DNA of 64,000 bases from an uncultured Methylobacillus sp. (GTDB taxonomy: Bacteria > Pseudomonadota > Gammaproteobacteria > Burkholderiales > Methylophilaceae). Shown here piece by piece: positions 1 through 8,421 of the stretch (positions within the stretch are counted from its first letter, which is position 1; the number at the start of each line of letters is the position of its first letter). The stretch is taken from positions 124,001 through 188,000 of the forward strand of contig CAMLDO010000002.1 of assembly GCA_946478865.1 (NCBI GenBank). The letters run 5' to 3'. A program made the translations under genes and the position numbers. The notes under the pieces are model-generated. The model had not been told where the DNA came from, made no database searches, and saw only the letters and a list, made by a program, of their open reading frames with translations.

Positions 1-102
1 GAGTTGCGTCGCCGCTGGCCTATCGCCGAGCGCGCTCCGTCCGATGGAAAAATTCCCGCATGGCTGGATATTGCCGAGTTTCACGAACGACAGATGGCCT
101 GA
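1..102 (+). CDS. C-terminal end of an unidentified protein (partial)
   Basis: Frame 1 is open from the first base to a TGA at 100-102 and gives 33 residues ending EFHERQMA. Codon use is GC-rich and resembles the neighbouring genes, so this is probably the 3' end of a gene that starts outside the window and converges on ispF. Too little protein is left to name a family. The 76 bases between it and the ispF stop show no clear hairpin. It could also be chance coding-like sequence. Confidence 0.4.
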   Translation, partial: ELRRRWPIAERAPSDGKIPAWLDIAEFHERQMA

Positions 103-178
103 GCGTCCTTGCCGGCAGAACGCCAAGCCACTCCAATAACGCAGGGCGAAGCCAGCGCCAGAAACGCAGCCGAGTTTC

Positions 179-655
179 TTATCCTTTACTCACCAGACAA
201 ACCGCCTCGGCGGCGATGCCTTCACCTCGGCCAGTGAAGCCGAGCTTTTCCGAAGTCGTCGCTTTGACATTGACGCAATCGACAGCCACCCCGAGATCAG
301 CCGCAATATTGCCGCACATGGCCGCGATATGCTTCGCGAGACGCGGCGCTTCCGCGATTACCGTTGCATCCACGTTGACTACGCCGTAGCCCTTGTCCCT
401 GACCAACTGGGAGACATGGCGCAGCAGTTCACGCGAATCGATGCCCTTGAAACGCGGATCGGTATCGGGGAAATGCTTGCCGATATCGCCCAGCGCCAGC
501 GCGCCGAGCAGCGCATCGCAGATCGCGTGCAGCAGCACGTCCGCGTCGGAATGGCCCTTGAGGCCCTTGTCGTGCGGAATATCCACTCCGCCGATGATGC
601 ACTTGCGCCCTTCCACCAGTTGGTGGACGTCGAAACCGTGGCCGATTCTGATCAT
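179..655 (-). CDS. ispF: 2-C-methyl-D-erythritol 2,4-cyclodiphosphate synthase
   Basis: IspF cyclises CDP-methylerythritol 2-phosphate to the 2,4-cyclodiphosphate with loss of CMP, in the cytoplasmic MEP route to isoprenoids. The 158-residue protein has the usual family length. It shows the metal-binding D-x-H near the N-terminus (GFDVH, residues 7-11), the [12 protein letters not shown] block around residue 40 with the third metal ligand, and the conserved [17 protein letters not shown] segment near the C-terminus. Its ATG overlaps the ispD stop as ATGA, so the two genes are translationally coupled in the order ispD-ispF. Nothing is missing. Confidence 0.97.
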   Translation of the reverse strand: MIRIGHGFDVHQLVEGRKCIIGGVDIPHDKGLKGHSDADVLLHAICDALLGALALGDIGKHFPDTDPRFKGIDSRELLRHVSQLVRDKGYGVVNVDATVIAEAPRLAKHIAAMCGNIAADLGVAVDCVNVKATTSEKLGFTGRGEGIAAEAVCLVSKG

Positions 656-1356
656 TGTTCGTTTCCGTTCTTGAGGAGGAGCCCGGCGATCACGAGGTCC
701 TCCGGGTAAGTCACTTTCAGGTTGTGCCCGTCGCCCATTACGAGACGCGGGGCAAAACCGAGGAATTCTACCGCCTGGGCTTCGTCGGTAGGCGTATTGG
801 TCCCGATGGCATGCAGCGCCTCACGCAACAGGCCGTAGCGGAACATTTGCGGCGTCTGCGCACGCCACAGCCCTGAGCGCGGCTCGGTATGGTCTACGCG
901 GCCATCCTTGCCTTCGCGCTTCAGAGTGTCGGCCACCGGCACGGCGAGCAGTCCGCCGACGGCATCATCGGCCAACTCGGCGAGCAGGTTGTCGAGCATG
1001 GTCTGTGTGAGACAGGGGCGTGCCGCGTCGTGAACGAGCATCCAGTCGCCCGCTTCCAGCCGGTCCTCGATCGCATCCAGGCCGTTCAGCACGGATTCCG
1101 CGCGTGTCGTTCCGCCACAGCGCAACACTTCCACCTTGCCGCCCGGATCTACGAAATCGTACTGGTCCCAGCCGATATCGTCGGGGCTCAGTACGACAAA
1201 CACCCGACTGATAGCGGGGTGAATACAGAACACGGAAAGCGTATGATGGATCATGGGCTTGCCGAGCAACGGCAGATACTGCTTCGGCAGTTCCGCCCCC
1301 ATGCGGCTGCCGCTGCCGGCGGCGGGAATCAGGACATAGTTCTTGGCGTTGTGCAT
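652..1356 (-). CDS. ispD: 2-C-methyl-D-erythritol 4-phosphate cytidylyltransferase
   Basis: IspD joins CTP and methylerythritol 4-phosphate to make CDP-methylerythritol, the step two reactions before IspF. The nucleotide-binding signature [18 protein letters not shown] lies at the N-terminus, and VHDAARPC and KVTYPEDL follow in the usual order. The frame stays open upstream to 1416, but the Met at 1356 ([11 protein letters not shown]) gives the normal length of 234 residues and leaves no odd extension, so I chose it. The 3' end overlaps ispF by 4 bases. The 92-base gap to the divergent MEMO gene should hold both promoters. Confidence 0.95.
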   Translation of the reverse strand: MHNAKNYVLIPAAGSGSRMGAELPKQYLPLLGKPMIHHTLSVFCIHPAISRVFVVLSPDDIGWDQYDFVDPGGKVEVLRCGGTTRAESVLNGLDAIEDRLEAGDWMLVHDAARPCLTQTMLDNLLAELADDAVGGLLAVPVADTLKREGKDGRVDHTEPRSGLWRAQTPQMFRYGLLREALHAIGTNTPTDEAQAVEFLGFAPRLVMGDGHNLKVTYPEDLVIAGLLLKNGNEQ

Positions 1357-1448
1357 CGCAAAATCATAGCACGGCCGCGCTTGCTTCCTGCCGTATCGCC
1401 CCCATCTCTGGAGCATGTTTCAGCAGACTCTCATCAAGGAGGATCCGC

Positions 1449-2252
1449 ATGAGCACTATCCGCCCCGCTGCCGTCGCCGGCATGTTCTACCCCGGCAACC
1501 CTGCCGTTCTCGCAAGCGATCTCGAGCGCATGCTGGCCGAGGCCGCACCCCGTGCGCTCGACATTTCTCCAAAGGCGCTCATCGTGCCGCATGCCGGTTA
1601 CATTTACTCCGGCCCGATTGCGGCCACGGCCTATGCGCTGCTGAAACCGCTGGCGGAACGAATACGACGTATCGTGCTGCTGGGCCCGACGCACCGGCTT
1701 GCCGTGCGCGGCCTGGCGCTGCCGGGCGCGGAAGCCTTCTCCACACCGCTGGGCGCTGTGCCGGTGGATCAGGCGGCCGTGCGCAGCATTGCCGAACTGC
1801 CGCAAGTCACGGTCAGTCCCGAGGCACACGCGCTGGAACACTCGCTGGAGGTGCATCTGCCTTTCCTGCAGACCGTGCTCGACAATTTCACGCTGCTCCC
1901 GCTGGCAGTGGGCATGGCGAGCCCGGAGGAAGTGGCCGAAGTACTGGAAAAGGTATGGGGCGGGCCGGAAACGCTGATTGTGATCAGCTCGGATCTTTCG
2001 CACTATCTGCCCTACGACGCGGCCGCACAGATCGACGGACATACCGCCGACACCATACTGCGTCTCGAAGAAACAGTGACGCACCAGCAGGCCTGCGGCG
2101 GCACGCCGGTCAATGGCCTCATCATTGCCGCGCGTCGTCATGGCATGAAACCGCATTTGCTCGACCTGCGGAATTCAGGCGACACGGCCGGCGACCGGGC
2201 ACGCGTGGTCGGCTATGCCGCGTTTGCGTTTACCGAGGGAAACGATGACTGA
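1449..2252 (+). CDS. amrB: AmmeMemoRadiSam system protein B (MEMO1 family)
   Basis: This 267-residue protein belongs to the MEMO family, which is related to extradiol dioxygenases. Visible family marks are AAVAGMFYPGNP at the N-terminus, VPHAGYIYSGPIAATAYALL around residues 45-65 with the conserved His, GPTHR, and ISSDLSHYLPYD around residue 180. A strong ribosome site (AAGGAGG, 1437-1443) precedes the ATG. It is the first gene of a three-gene operon with an AMMECR1 protein and a radical SAM enzyme, the arrangement that gave the system its name. The bacterial role of the set is not established, and nothing here narrows it further. Confidence 0.9.
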   Translation: MSTIRPAAVAGMFYPGNPAVLASDLERMLAEAAPRALDISPKALIVPHAGYIYSGPIAATAYALLKPLAERIRRIVLLGPTHRLAVRGLALPGAEAFSTPLGAVPVDQAAVRSIAELPQVTVSPEAHALEHSLEVHLPFLQTVLDNFTLLPLAVGMASPEEVAEVLEKVWGGPETLIVISSDLSHYLPYDAAAQIDGHTADTILRLEETVTHQQACGGTPVNGLIIAARRHGMKPHLLDLRNSGDTAGDRARVVGYAAFAFTEGNDD

Positions 2253-2799
2253 ACAAGGAACCGCTCTGCTCGCATTGGCACGCGGCGCCATCGCCGAACG
2301 ACTCGGACTGAGTGAGCCGGTTGAAGCGCGAGGCGACTGGCTGGAAGAACCCGGAGCTACGTTCGTGACGTTGACCCGAAGCGGACAGCTGCGAGGGTGC
2401 ATCGGCAGCCTGGAGCCCAGACGCCAGTTGCGCGACGATGTGCGCGCCAACGCCGTGGCTGCGGCATTTCGCGACCCACGCTTTCCGCCGCTGACTTCCG
2501 GAGAGTTTGCCGACACGCATGTCGAGGTGTCGCTGCTTTCACCGCAATCGCCGATGACGTTCGAGAACGAGGCCGATGCGCTGCTCCAACTGCGGCCCGG
2601 CATCGACGGCGTGGTCCTGGAATACGGCATGTCGCGCGGCACTTTTCTGCCGCAGGTATGGGAACAGCTCCCGCAACCGGAACTATTCCTCGCACATCTC
2701 AAGAGAAAGGCGGGACTACCCGCTGCCTTCTGGGACGACAGCATCCGGCTGTCGCGTTATACCGTAACCAAATGGAAGGAGCGCGAACAGGACTTTTGA
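2245..2799 (+). CDS. amrA: AmmeMemoRadiSam system protein A (AMMECR1 domain)
   Basis: The 184-residue AMMECR1-family protein carries the signature RGCIGSLEPRRQLRDDV around residues 50-66, followed by the NAVAAAFRDPRFPPLT segment. The frame is open further upstream, but the ATG at 2245 overlaps the MEMO stop (ATGACTGA, 8-base overlap) and gives the usual length, so coupled translation is likely. The function of AMMECR1 proteins is unknown. A ligand-binding or nucleic-acid role has been suggested for the family, and nothing in this sequence decides between them. The next gene starts 2 bases after its stop. Confidence 0.9.
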   Translation: MTEQGTALLALARGAIAERLGLSEPVEARGDWLEEPGATFVTLTRSGQLRGCIGSLEPRRQLRDDVRANAVAAAFRDPRFPPLTSGEFADTHVEVSLLSPQSPMTFENEADALLQLRPGIDGVVLEYGMSRGTFLPQVWEQLPQPELFLAHLKRKAGLPAAFWDDSIRLSRYTVTKWKEREQDF

Positions 2800-2801
2800 C
2801 C

Positions 2802-3896
2802 ATGGACACCCCGATTACCCCTCAGGAATGTTATCCCGCCCGTTACTGGCATTTGCTCGATGACGGCCGTATTCAGTGCGATCTGTGCCCGCGCGACTGC
2901 AAGCTGCACGAAGGCCAGCGCGGAGCATGTTTCGTGCGCGGCCGCCTCGGCAACGAATTGGTGCTGACGACGTACGGCCGTTCTTCCGGCTTTTGCATCG
3001 ATCCTATCGAGAAAAAGCCGCTCAACCATTTCTACCCCGGCTCCAGCATCCTCAGCTTCGGCACGGCAGGCTGCAACCTCGCCTGCAAGTTCTGCCAGAA
3101 CTGGGATATTTCCAAGTCGCGCGATTTCGACCGATTGGCCGACCAGGCATCACCAGAAGCAATCGCTCGCGCCGCGCAGGCCCAAGGCTGCAAGAGCGTG
3201 GCGTTTACCTATAACGACCCGGTGATCTTCGCCGAATATGCGATGGATGTGGCCGATGCCTGCCATGCTATCGGCGTGAAAACGGTAGCCGTGACGGCGG
3301 GCTACATTCATCCCGAACCGCGTCGCGACTTCTACGCCAAGATGGATGCGGCGAACGTGGATCTGAAGGCCTTCACCGAGGAGTTCTATTACAAGCTTAC
3401 TGGCGCCCATCTGCAGCCGGTGCTGGATACGCTGCGCTACCTCAAGCACGAAACTAATGTATGGTTCGAGATCACTACTCTGCTGATTCCGGGCAAGAAT
3501 GATTCCAACGAGGAAATTGCCGCAATGAGCGCTTGGATCGCGAAAGAACTGGGGACGGACGTGCCGCTGCACTTCACCGCCTTTCATCCCGACTACAAGA
3601 TGACGGATATCGTGCCCACCCCTGCGAATACGCTCAGCCGCGCCCGCGACATAGCGATAAAGGCCGGGCTGCAATACGTTTATACCGGCAACGTGCATGA
3701 CAGCGAGGGCGGGACCACTTTCTGTCCGCATTGTCATGCCCCAGTGATCGTGCGCGACTGGTACAGCATCGAGCACTACGCCCTGACCGACGAAGGTTCG
3801 TGCGAGCACTGCGGCAGCGCCATCGCCGGGCGCTTCAGCCAATTCGACGGGCAATTCGGCCGCCGGCGCATTCCTCTCCATATCGCGGCATACTGA
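2802..3896 (+). CDS. amrS: AmmeMemoRadiSam system radical SAM enzyme
   Basis: The 364-residue enzyme has the radical SAM cluster motif CNLACKFC near residue 90. An N-terminal Cys set (CDLCPRDCKLHEGQRGAC) and C-terminal Cys pairs (CPHCH and CEHCG) probably bind metal. This architecture is typical of the pyruvate-formate-lyase-activase-like AmrS family. The frame is open from 2397, but the ATG at 2802, two bases after the AMMECR1 stop, gives the family N-terminus (ECYPARYWH). The substrate is unknown. The three genes form one tight operon, and the convergent pcm ends 19 bases downstream. Confidence 0.92.
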   Translation: MDTPITPQECYPARYWHLLDDGRIQCDLCPRDCKLHEGQRGACFVRGRLGNELVLTTYGRSSGFCIDPIEKKPLNHFYPGSSILSFGTAGCNLACKFCQNWDISKSRDFDRLADQASPEAIARAAQAQGCKSVAFTYNDPVIFAEYAMDVADACHAIGVKTVAVTAGYIHPEPRRDFYAKMDAANVDLKAFTEEFYYKLTGAHLQPVLDTLRYLKHETNVWFEITTLLIPGKNDSNEEIAAMSAWIAKELGTDVPLHFTAFHPDYKMTDIVPTPANTLSRARDIAIKAGLQYVYTGNVHDSEGGTTFCPHCHAPVIVRDWYSIEHYALTDEGSCEHCGSAIAGRFSQFDGQFGRRRIPLHIAAY

Positions 3897-3915
3897 ACCC
3901 GCGTTTGCCGTCGGA

Positions 3916-4617
3916 TTATTGCGTCCCGATAAGCGGAACGAAACGCACCGGCAACACAGGATTGCGCTCCCACCTTCCCTTGTCATTTCGCGTTATCAGC
4001 GTAAGTTCCTGTGCGGAATCGTGTTCGCCAAGAGGAATGATCAGCCTTCCGTCGGGCTTCAGCTGTTCCAGCAATGCCGGCGGCACCTCGGAAATCGCCG
4101 CAGTCACAATGATGGCGTCAAAGGGCGCCTGTTCCGGCCAGCCCTGGCGACCGTCGCCGATACGCGTTTGCACCTGATAGCCGAGCTCCTGCAGCAGCGT
4201 GCGGGCACTTTCGGCGAGCTGCTCCACAAGTTCCACGCTGTAAACGTCGGCACCCATCTCCGCCAGCACTGCGGTCTGATAACCGCAGCCGGTACCGATT
4301 TCCAGCACCCGGTCGCCAGCCGAGATATCCAGCAGTTCCGTCATCAAGGCGACGATGTAGGGCTGCGAAATGGTCTGACCGTAGCCGATTTCCAGCGGGC
4401 GGTTGAGATAGGCGAAATCGCGCTGGCCTTCCGGGACGAAGCGGTGCCGCGGCACATGCTCAAGGGCTTCCAGTACCGGTTGTGTCAACTTGTTGCTCTC
4501 ATGGCCGGGAATCAGCTCCTCGGCCATCGCAGCGACCGTAGTCACCATATCGCGCCGCATTCCCGCGAATGCCGCATCCATCGGATCGCCCGTGTCGCTG
4601 CTCGATAGCATGGCCAT
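3916..4617 (-). CDS. pcm: Protein-L-isoaspartate O-methyltransferase
   Basis: Pcm uses S-adenosylmethionine to methylate abnormal L-isoaspartyl residues so that aged proteins can be repaired. The 233-residue protein shows the PCMT marks: NRPLEIGYGQTISQPYIVALM before motif I, the SAM-binding VLEIGTGCGYQTAVLA around residue 105, and IGDGRQGWPEQAPFDAI further on. It is somewhat longer at the N-terminus than the E. coli enzyme. Its start codon overlaps the upstream stop by one base (TAATG), so it is translated with the host-attachment-type gene. Confidence 0.95.
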   Translation of the reverse strand: MAMLSSSDTGDPMDAAFAGMRRDMVTTVAAMAEELIPGHESNKLTQPVLEALEHVPRHRFVPEGQRDFAYLNRPLEIGYGQTISQPYIVALMTELLDISAGDRVLEIGTGCGYQTAVLAEMGADVYSVELVEQLAESARTLLQELGYQVQTRIGDGRQGWPEQAPFDAIIVTAAISEVPPALLEQLKPDGRLIIPLGEHDSAQELTLITRNDKGRWERNPVLPVRFVPLIGTQ

Positions 4618-5114
4618 TAGCTGGAATACCCCGGACGGCGACGCGGCGGGATCAATGCGAGCGACGCGAGCTGCTCATGCAACTCCATGATCGAGAATTT
4701 GCTGTAATCGCGCGCGACTTCCTTGATCTCGAAACCGTTGCTGCGATGCAGCTCGTTGCGCAGCATGCCGAGGATGCGGTTATCGGCCGTGATGACAACT
4801 CGGGTCGCTCCTTCGCTGCGCGCCAGATTGGCCGTCTCTCCCGCCACCGACTGGGCGAAACGTCGCTCGAACTCCACTCGGTGCTCGTCGCGATGATCGT
4901 CGTAACTATGCAACCCATGCCCCGCCCCGCTGCGGTAAGAACCGCTCTTGGTGTCCGTCCACAAGTCCTTGCCCGCCGCCGTCTGCTCCGGATTTACCAG
5001 GGTCCCGCATTCCACCATCTTCGGACTCGACTCGAATTCCGGTGTCTCGGCGGGACGAACGCTGAAAAAACGGGCACGTGAGCCATTGGCGACGACGACG
5101 ATGGTATTCAACAT
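4617..5114 (-). CDS. Host attachment family protein (Host_attach, eRF1-like fold)
   Basis: This 165-residue cytoplasmic protein starts with the family opening VVVANGSRARFFSV and continues with LVNPEQTAAGKDLWTDT, an HxxDDHRDEHRVEFERRFAQSVA stretch, and the C-terminal domain with VVITADNRILGMLR. These match the Host_attach family, first named from an Agrobacterium attachment gene and related to the eRF1 domain fold. The biochemical role is not known; the family name should not be read as evidence of host contact here. It is coupled to pcm by a TAATG junction. Confidence 0.75.
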   Translation of the reverse strand: MLNTIVVVANGSRARFFSVRPAETPEFESSPKMVECGTLVNPEQTAAGKDLWTDTKSGSYRSGAGHGLHSYDDHRDEHRVEFERRFAQSVAGETANLARSEGATRVVITADNRILGMLRNELHRSNGFEIKEVARDYSKFSIMELHEQLASLALIPPRRRPGYSS

Positions 5115-5307
5115 GGGAATTCCTCCGTGTGTGGTTGGAAACAGGTTGGGTTATATACTGGGCTGTGTTCTTTGCTGGAATAATGATGGAGATGCGCCGG
5201 GAAAAAACGTTCCCGGTTGAATTTCCATGATAGGCCTCTTGCGTAATAATTCAAGCTGAACGACAGGTAAAACCCCTTTCGTATCAACGATTAACAAGGA
5301 CGAGACC
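5115..5307. other. Divergent intergenic region
   Basis: The 193 bases between the host-attachment gene (minus) and the GFA gene (plus) hold no gene I can support. A hairpin with 7-base arms (CCGGGAA/TTCCCGG, 5197-5216) is present but is not followed by a T-run on either strand, so it is not a convincing terminator. A ribosome site AAGGA (5296-5300) serves the GFA gene. Confidence 0.4.
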
Positions 5308-5652
5308 ATGATCTACCAAGGAAGCTGCCATTGCGGCAAAATCGCGATCGAGGCAGAAGGCGAGTTGCTGCAAGCCGTGCAATGCAATTGCTCTATCTGC
5401 AGCAAGAAGGGTTATCTTCTCTGGTTCCTGCCGCGCGAAAAGATGCGTCTGCTGACGTCAGAGGAAAACCTGGCAACCTACACTTTCAGGACTCACCGCA
5501 TTCAGCACCATTTCTGCCCTACCTGCGGCTGTGCGCCTTTTGGCGAAGGCACCGGTCCGGCGGGAGAAAACATGGCAGCGATCAATGCGCGCTGCCTGGA
5601 TACCGATATTTCAGCGCTTGCCGTCGTTCCTTTCGACGGTCGCAGCCTGTGA
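5308..5652 (+). CDS. GFA family (CENP-V/GFA domain) zinc protein
   Basis: A 114-residue protein with the Cys pattern of the GFA fold: GSCHCGKI at residues 4-11, CNCSICSKKG around residues 30-39, and HHFCPTCGCAPF around residue 70. These ligands bind two zinc ions. The founding member was reported to speed the reaction of glutathione with formaldehyde, but most members have no proven activity, so I do not assign a reaction. A glutathione peroxidase gene follows 10 bases downstream, which suggests a shared transcript and perhaps thiol chemistry. Confidence 0.8.
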   Translation: MIYQGSCHCGKIAIEAEGELLQAVQCNCSICSKKGYLLWFLPREKMRLLTSEENLATYTFRTHRIQHHFCPTCGCAPFGEGTGPAGENMAAINARCLDTDISALAVVPFDGRSL

Positions 5653-5662
5653 AAGGACTGAC

Positions 5663-6142
5663 ATGACCGCCCTGCTCGACCATCGCTTTAACCGCATCGA
5701 TGAAGACACCGCTGAACCTCTGTCGCGTTATGCCGGCAACGTGATTCTTGTCGTCAACACTGCCAGCTACTGCGGTTTGACGCCGCAATATGCCGGGCTG
5801 CAAAAACTGTATGCGCAATACAAGGATCGCGGCTTCGTCGTGCTGGGCTTCCCTTCCAATGAATTCGGCATGCAGGAACCGGGAACGGAAGCGCAGATTG
5901 CGGATTTCTGCTCGAGCTTCTATCACGTGGATTTCCCCATGTTCGGCAAGACCACGGTGACTCAGGGGCAAGCCAACCCGTTCCATGTGATGCTGGGCGA
6001 GAAAACCGGCGACTGGCCGAAATGGAATTTCCACAAATACCTGATCGACCGGGCGGGCAACGAAGTCATGAGCTTTTCCAGCGCCACGGCTCCGGACGAT
6101 CCTGCACTGATCGCGGCGATAGAGCGATTTCTGAACGCCTAG
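5663..6142 (+). CDS. Glutathione peroxidase family thiol peroxidase
   Basis: The 159-residue protein reduces peroxides in the cytoplasm. The active-site block NTASYCGLTPQY has Cys37 in the place of the selenocysteine of animal enzymes. GFPSNEFGMQEPGT (Gln and Gly of the catalytic set) and KWNFHKYLID (with the catalytic Trp and Asn) follow in order. The frame is open to 5531, but the ATG at 5663 comes after AAAGGA and the GFA stop and matches the family N-terminus. Many bacterial Cys-type members use thioredoxin, not glutathione, as reductant, so the electron donor is open. Confidence 0.93.
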   Translation: MTALLDHRFNRIDEDTAEPLSRYAGNVILVVNTASYCGLTPQYAGLQKLYAQYKDRGFVVLGFPSNEFGMQEPGTEAQIADFCSSFYHVDFPMFGKTTVTQGQANPFHVMLGEKTGDWPKWNFHKYLIDRAGNEVMSFSSATAPDDPALIAAIERFLNA

Positions 6143-6182
6143 TCGCAAGCGGGCTGGATTGAGCCGCCTATAACCAGGCTAA

Positions 6183-7415
6183 CTAACCAGGTTGACCGTC
6201 TTCGCGCGGCCGCCAGTAGATCGGCAGATAGCGTATCGTCCAGAACACGAAACACCCCAGCCACAAAACAGCGGCGCAGAGATAGAGATGACTGCGCACG
6301 GCAAAGGAGACGCCGGGCAGATCGCCTGCGATCCGGAGCACGGCAGTAAGCTGGAACAGCAGGAACATCCGCCACACCGCCTTTTCTACGACCAGCCTGC
6401 GGCCCGAATGGCCCAGCGTGACGCGCGTGATCATCGCCAGCACCATTCCGCCGAAAAAACCGATGGTAAGCGCATGCAAGGGCGCCTTGCCCAGCACCAC
6501 CGCTCCGCCCAGTAACGCCAGGCTTTGCAATGCAAAAAGCAGAAAAGCGATACCCAGCCAGGCGAATCCGATATGCAGCATTGCCAGCAACGGCTGGGCA
6601 AAACTCTCGCGCAAACGCCAGGACCAGGTAAGGTAAAGCGCTGTCCCGGCCAGCAGGAGATCGGGCAGCCATGTCCAGGCCGCCAATCCGTTCAACTCCA
6701 GCAGCAGATGCGCCAGAGCGGCGGGCGGCACCACTGCGAGAGCCCAGTTGGGCCGTACGACGACGTAATCGGGAATCACGTTGGCGGAAAAGAAGGGAAG
6801 CATGCGATGACTGACCGCGAAGAAAATCGGCAAGAGGAACAGCCAGATTCCAGCACTTCTCGCCAGCGTTACCGGGAAGCTCCAGCCTGCCAGCTCGCCT
6901 GCATACCAGCCGGCCGTCATCAGCGCGCCCACCGTGAGCATCGTACTGGTGATGCGCGCGTGGCGCTTGTCCGGCTGCTGGGTGCGGAAATAGACGCGCA
7001 ACAGCGCAGTGAGCCCGACGGCCCAGCCCGAGAGGTACAGCAACCCGGAAAGCGCCAGCATGTTTTTCCATAGCAGGCCGGGATAAAACGCCAGCATGCC
7101 GGCCGCCATCAGCAGGAAAGCCGGGACGTAAATACGACGCTCCACCGACTCCCCGCCCATCCAGCGCGGATACACCGTCATGAGAAAGCCGAACATCAGG
7201 AAGGGAAAGATGCCGAACAGCATCAGGAAAGCATGGGCATCGGACGGAGCCACGCTCCACTCGATCGGTGCATGGAAATTGCCGTAGCGTCCGGACAGAT
7301 CCACCAGCCACCACGCCATGGCCAGCACCAGCTGCAAAGCGCCGGCCAGAAAAAACATGCGATGAGGCGCGGCGCTGAAGGTGCGCCATACACTTTGCGT
7401 AGACGTTGAATCCAT
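6183..7415 (-). CDS. nnrS: NnrS family haem-copper membrane protein
   Basis: NnrS proteins are polytopic inner-membrane proteins that bind haem and copper and protect cells during nitric oxide stress. This 410-residue protein has about twelve hydrophobic segments. It also has conserved blocks: HAFLMLFGIFPFLMFGFL near residue 60, a VSHRMLPFFSANV segment, HALTIGFFGGMVLAMITR with a likely His ligand, and VTLGHSGR. A hydrophobic tail ends in a short cytoplasmic segment. No nitric oxide reductase lies in the window, so it may protect against outside NO. A palindrome lies just upstream (7436-7453). Confidence 0.9.
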   Translation of the reverse strand: MDSTSTQSVWRTFSAAPHRMFFLAGALQLVLAMAWWLVDLSGRYGNFHAPIEWSVAPSDAHAFLMLFGIFPFLMFGFLMTVYPRWMGGESVERRIYVPAFLLMAAGMLAFYPGLLWKNMLALSGLLYLSGWAVGLTALLRVYFRTQQPDKRHARITSTMLTVGALMTAGWYAGELAGWSFPVTLARSAGIWLFLLPIFFAVSHRMLPFFSANVIPDYVVVRPNWALAVVPPAALAHLLLELNGLAAWTWLPDLLLAGTALYLTWSWRLRESFAQPLLAMLHIGFAWLGIAFLLFALQSLALLGGAVVLGKAPLHALTIGFFGGMVLAMITRVTLGHSGRRLVVEKAVWRMFLLFQLTAVLRIAGDLPGVSFAVRSHLYLCAAVLWLGCFVFWTIRYLPIYWRPREDGQPG

Positions 7416-7435
7416 AGCGATTTCCTCTGCCAGAA

Positions 7436-7453
7436 TTAATCTTAAAAGATCAA
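7436..7453. promoter_or_regulatory. Inverted repeat upstream of nnrS
   Basis: On the minus strand the sequence reads TTGATCTT-TT-AAGATTAA, arms matching at 7 of 8 positions, 21 bases before the nnrS start. The outer half-sites resemble those of FNR/NNR proteins (TTGAT/ATCAA), but their spacing is 8 bases, not the canonical 4. It could be an operator for another NO- or redox-responsive regulator. This is inference from symmetry and position only. Confidence 0.35.
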
Positions 7454-7530
7454 TTTATCCTTGAATTTCATACACCTCATGACTTGAAGTGCTGGATTTG
7501 TCCGCGCGGGGACCGCAGACGCGTTCCGAG

Positions 7531-8247
7531 TTACTGAGCCCCAGCTGTAGCTGCCGAGTTGGCGCTGCGCTTTCGGGCGTGCTCGACTGCAAATTCGTAA
7601 AGGTCGACCAAATCTTCTTCCGTGACGGCAATCACGCCGTCCATCTGATCCAGCGCCCAGCCGAAATCCTCTTCCCGAAGCTGCGGGCTCTCGGCGGGTG
7701 AAAATTGCTGGTGATGCGGGTGATGCGTATGGCGCAAAGGGTAGCGCCGGCCCGGGATCAGATTGTTGATCACCAGTGCAAAGAACAGCAATGTGCCCGC
7801 ATTCAATGCCACCACCCCGACGAACCCCCATCCCAGATCATGTACCGCCGCGCTCCCGATCACCGCCAGCATGGCTGTGCCAGCAGCAGGCGGATGAATG
7901 CAGCGCAGGTAATACATGCCGGCTATCGCCAGCGCCACAGCGGCAGCCGTCGCAATCGGAAGTCCGGGGATCAGCAATGCACTGGCAACGCCGACCAAGG
8001 CCGATACCACATGTCCGCCAAATACCGGCCAGGGCTGAGCCAAAGGGCTGTGCGGAATAGCGAATAGCAGACAGGTGGAGGCGCCCATCGAAGCCAGTAC
8101 CAGCACCGTCAGCCATGCATGATCGGCGATGAGGCGGATTTCCAGGCTCAACAACAGAATGGCAATGAATGCGCCGCTTACGGAAAGCAGCATTTCGCGG
8201 CGGGGCATATGGATAGCCGCGGGGAATCGGTCGAGGAATTTTTTCAT
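7531..8247 (-). CDS. HPP family integral membrane protein
   Basis: The 238-residue protein has about five membrane segments in residues 20-160 and the family signature RCIHPPAAGTAM near residue 115. A cytoplasmic tail follows with a His-rich stretch (HTHHPHHQQ) and an acidic segment. HPP proteins have been linked to nitrite transport in cyanobacteria and plant plastids, but the bacterial versions are mostly uncharacterised. Its position beside nnrS hints at nitrogen-oxide handling. Both genes are on the minus strand with a 115-base gap, so they need not share a transcript. Confidence 0.82.
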   Translation of the reverse strand: MKKFLDRFPAAIHMPRREMLLSVSGAFIAILLLSLEIRLIADHAWLTVLVLASMGASTCLLFAIPHSPLAQPWPVFGGHVVSALVGVASALLIPGLPIATAAAVALAIAGMYYLRCIHPPAAGTAMLAVIGSAAVHDLGWGFVGVVALNAGTLLFFALVINNLIPGRRYPLRHTHHPHHQQFSPAESPQLREEDFGWALDQMDGVIAVTEEDLVDLYEFAVEHARKRSANSAATAGAQ

Positions 8248-8421
8248 GCAGGAAAATCGGAGAGACCAGTACTTCGCGCACCGGCTTTAACCTTGAGCCT
8301 AATAGGTTTATTTAATATACATCTTACAATATAGCATTGCCTGCGCTTCCGCTTCAATCGAAATGCATAGGCCACCCCGCGCGACAGGCGTCTACAGGGG
8401 CCAGAACAAACCGCGCTGCCC

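Noticed and set aside
1415..2248. Long plus-strand frame over the MEMO gene
   Set aside because: Its translation is rich in Arg, Cys and His with no domain, and it runs out of frame through the recognised MEMO protein.
5308..5652. Formaldehyde detoxification partner for MtoX (GFA family)
   Set aside because: The gene is outside the island, lies with a glutathione peroxidase, and the family name is not good evidence for formaldehyde activity.
6139..7389. A 416-codon open frame in the second minus frame across nnrS
   Set aside because: It overlaps the clear NnrS gene almost completely, has no family features, and is a product of high GC content.
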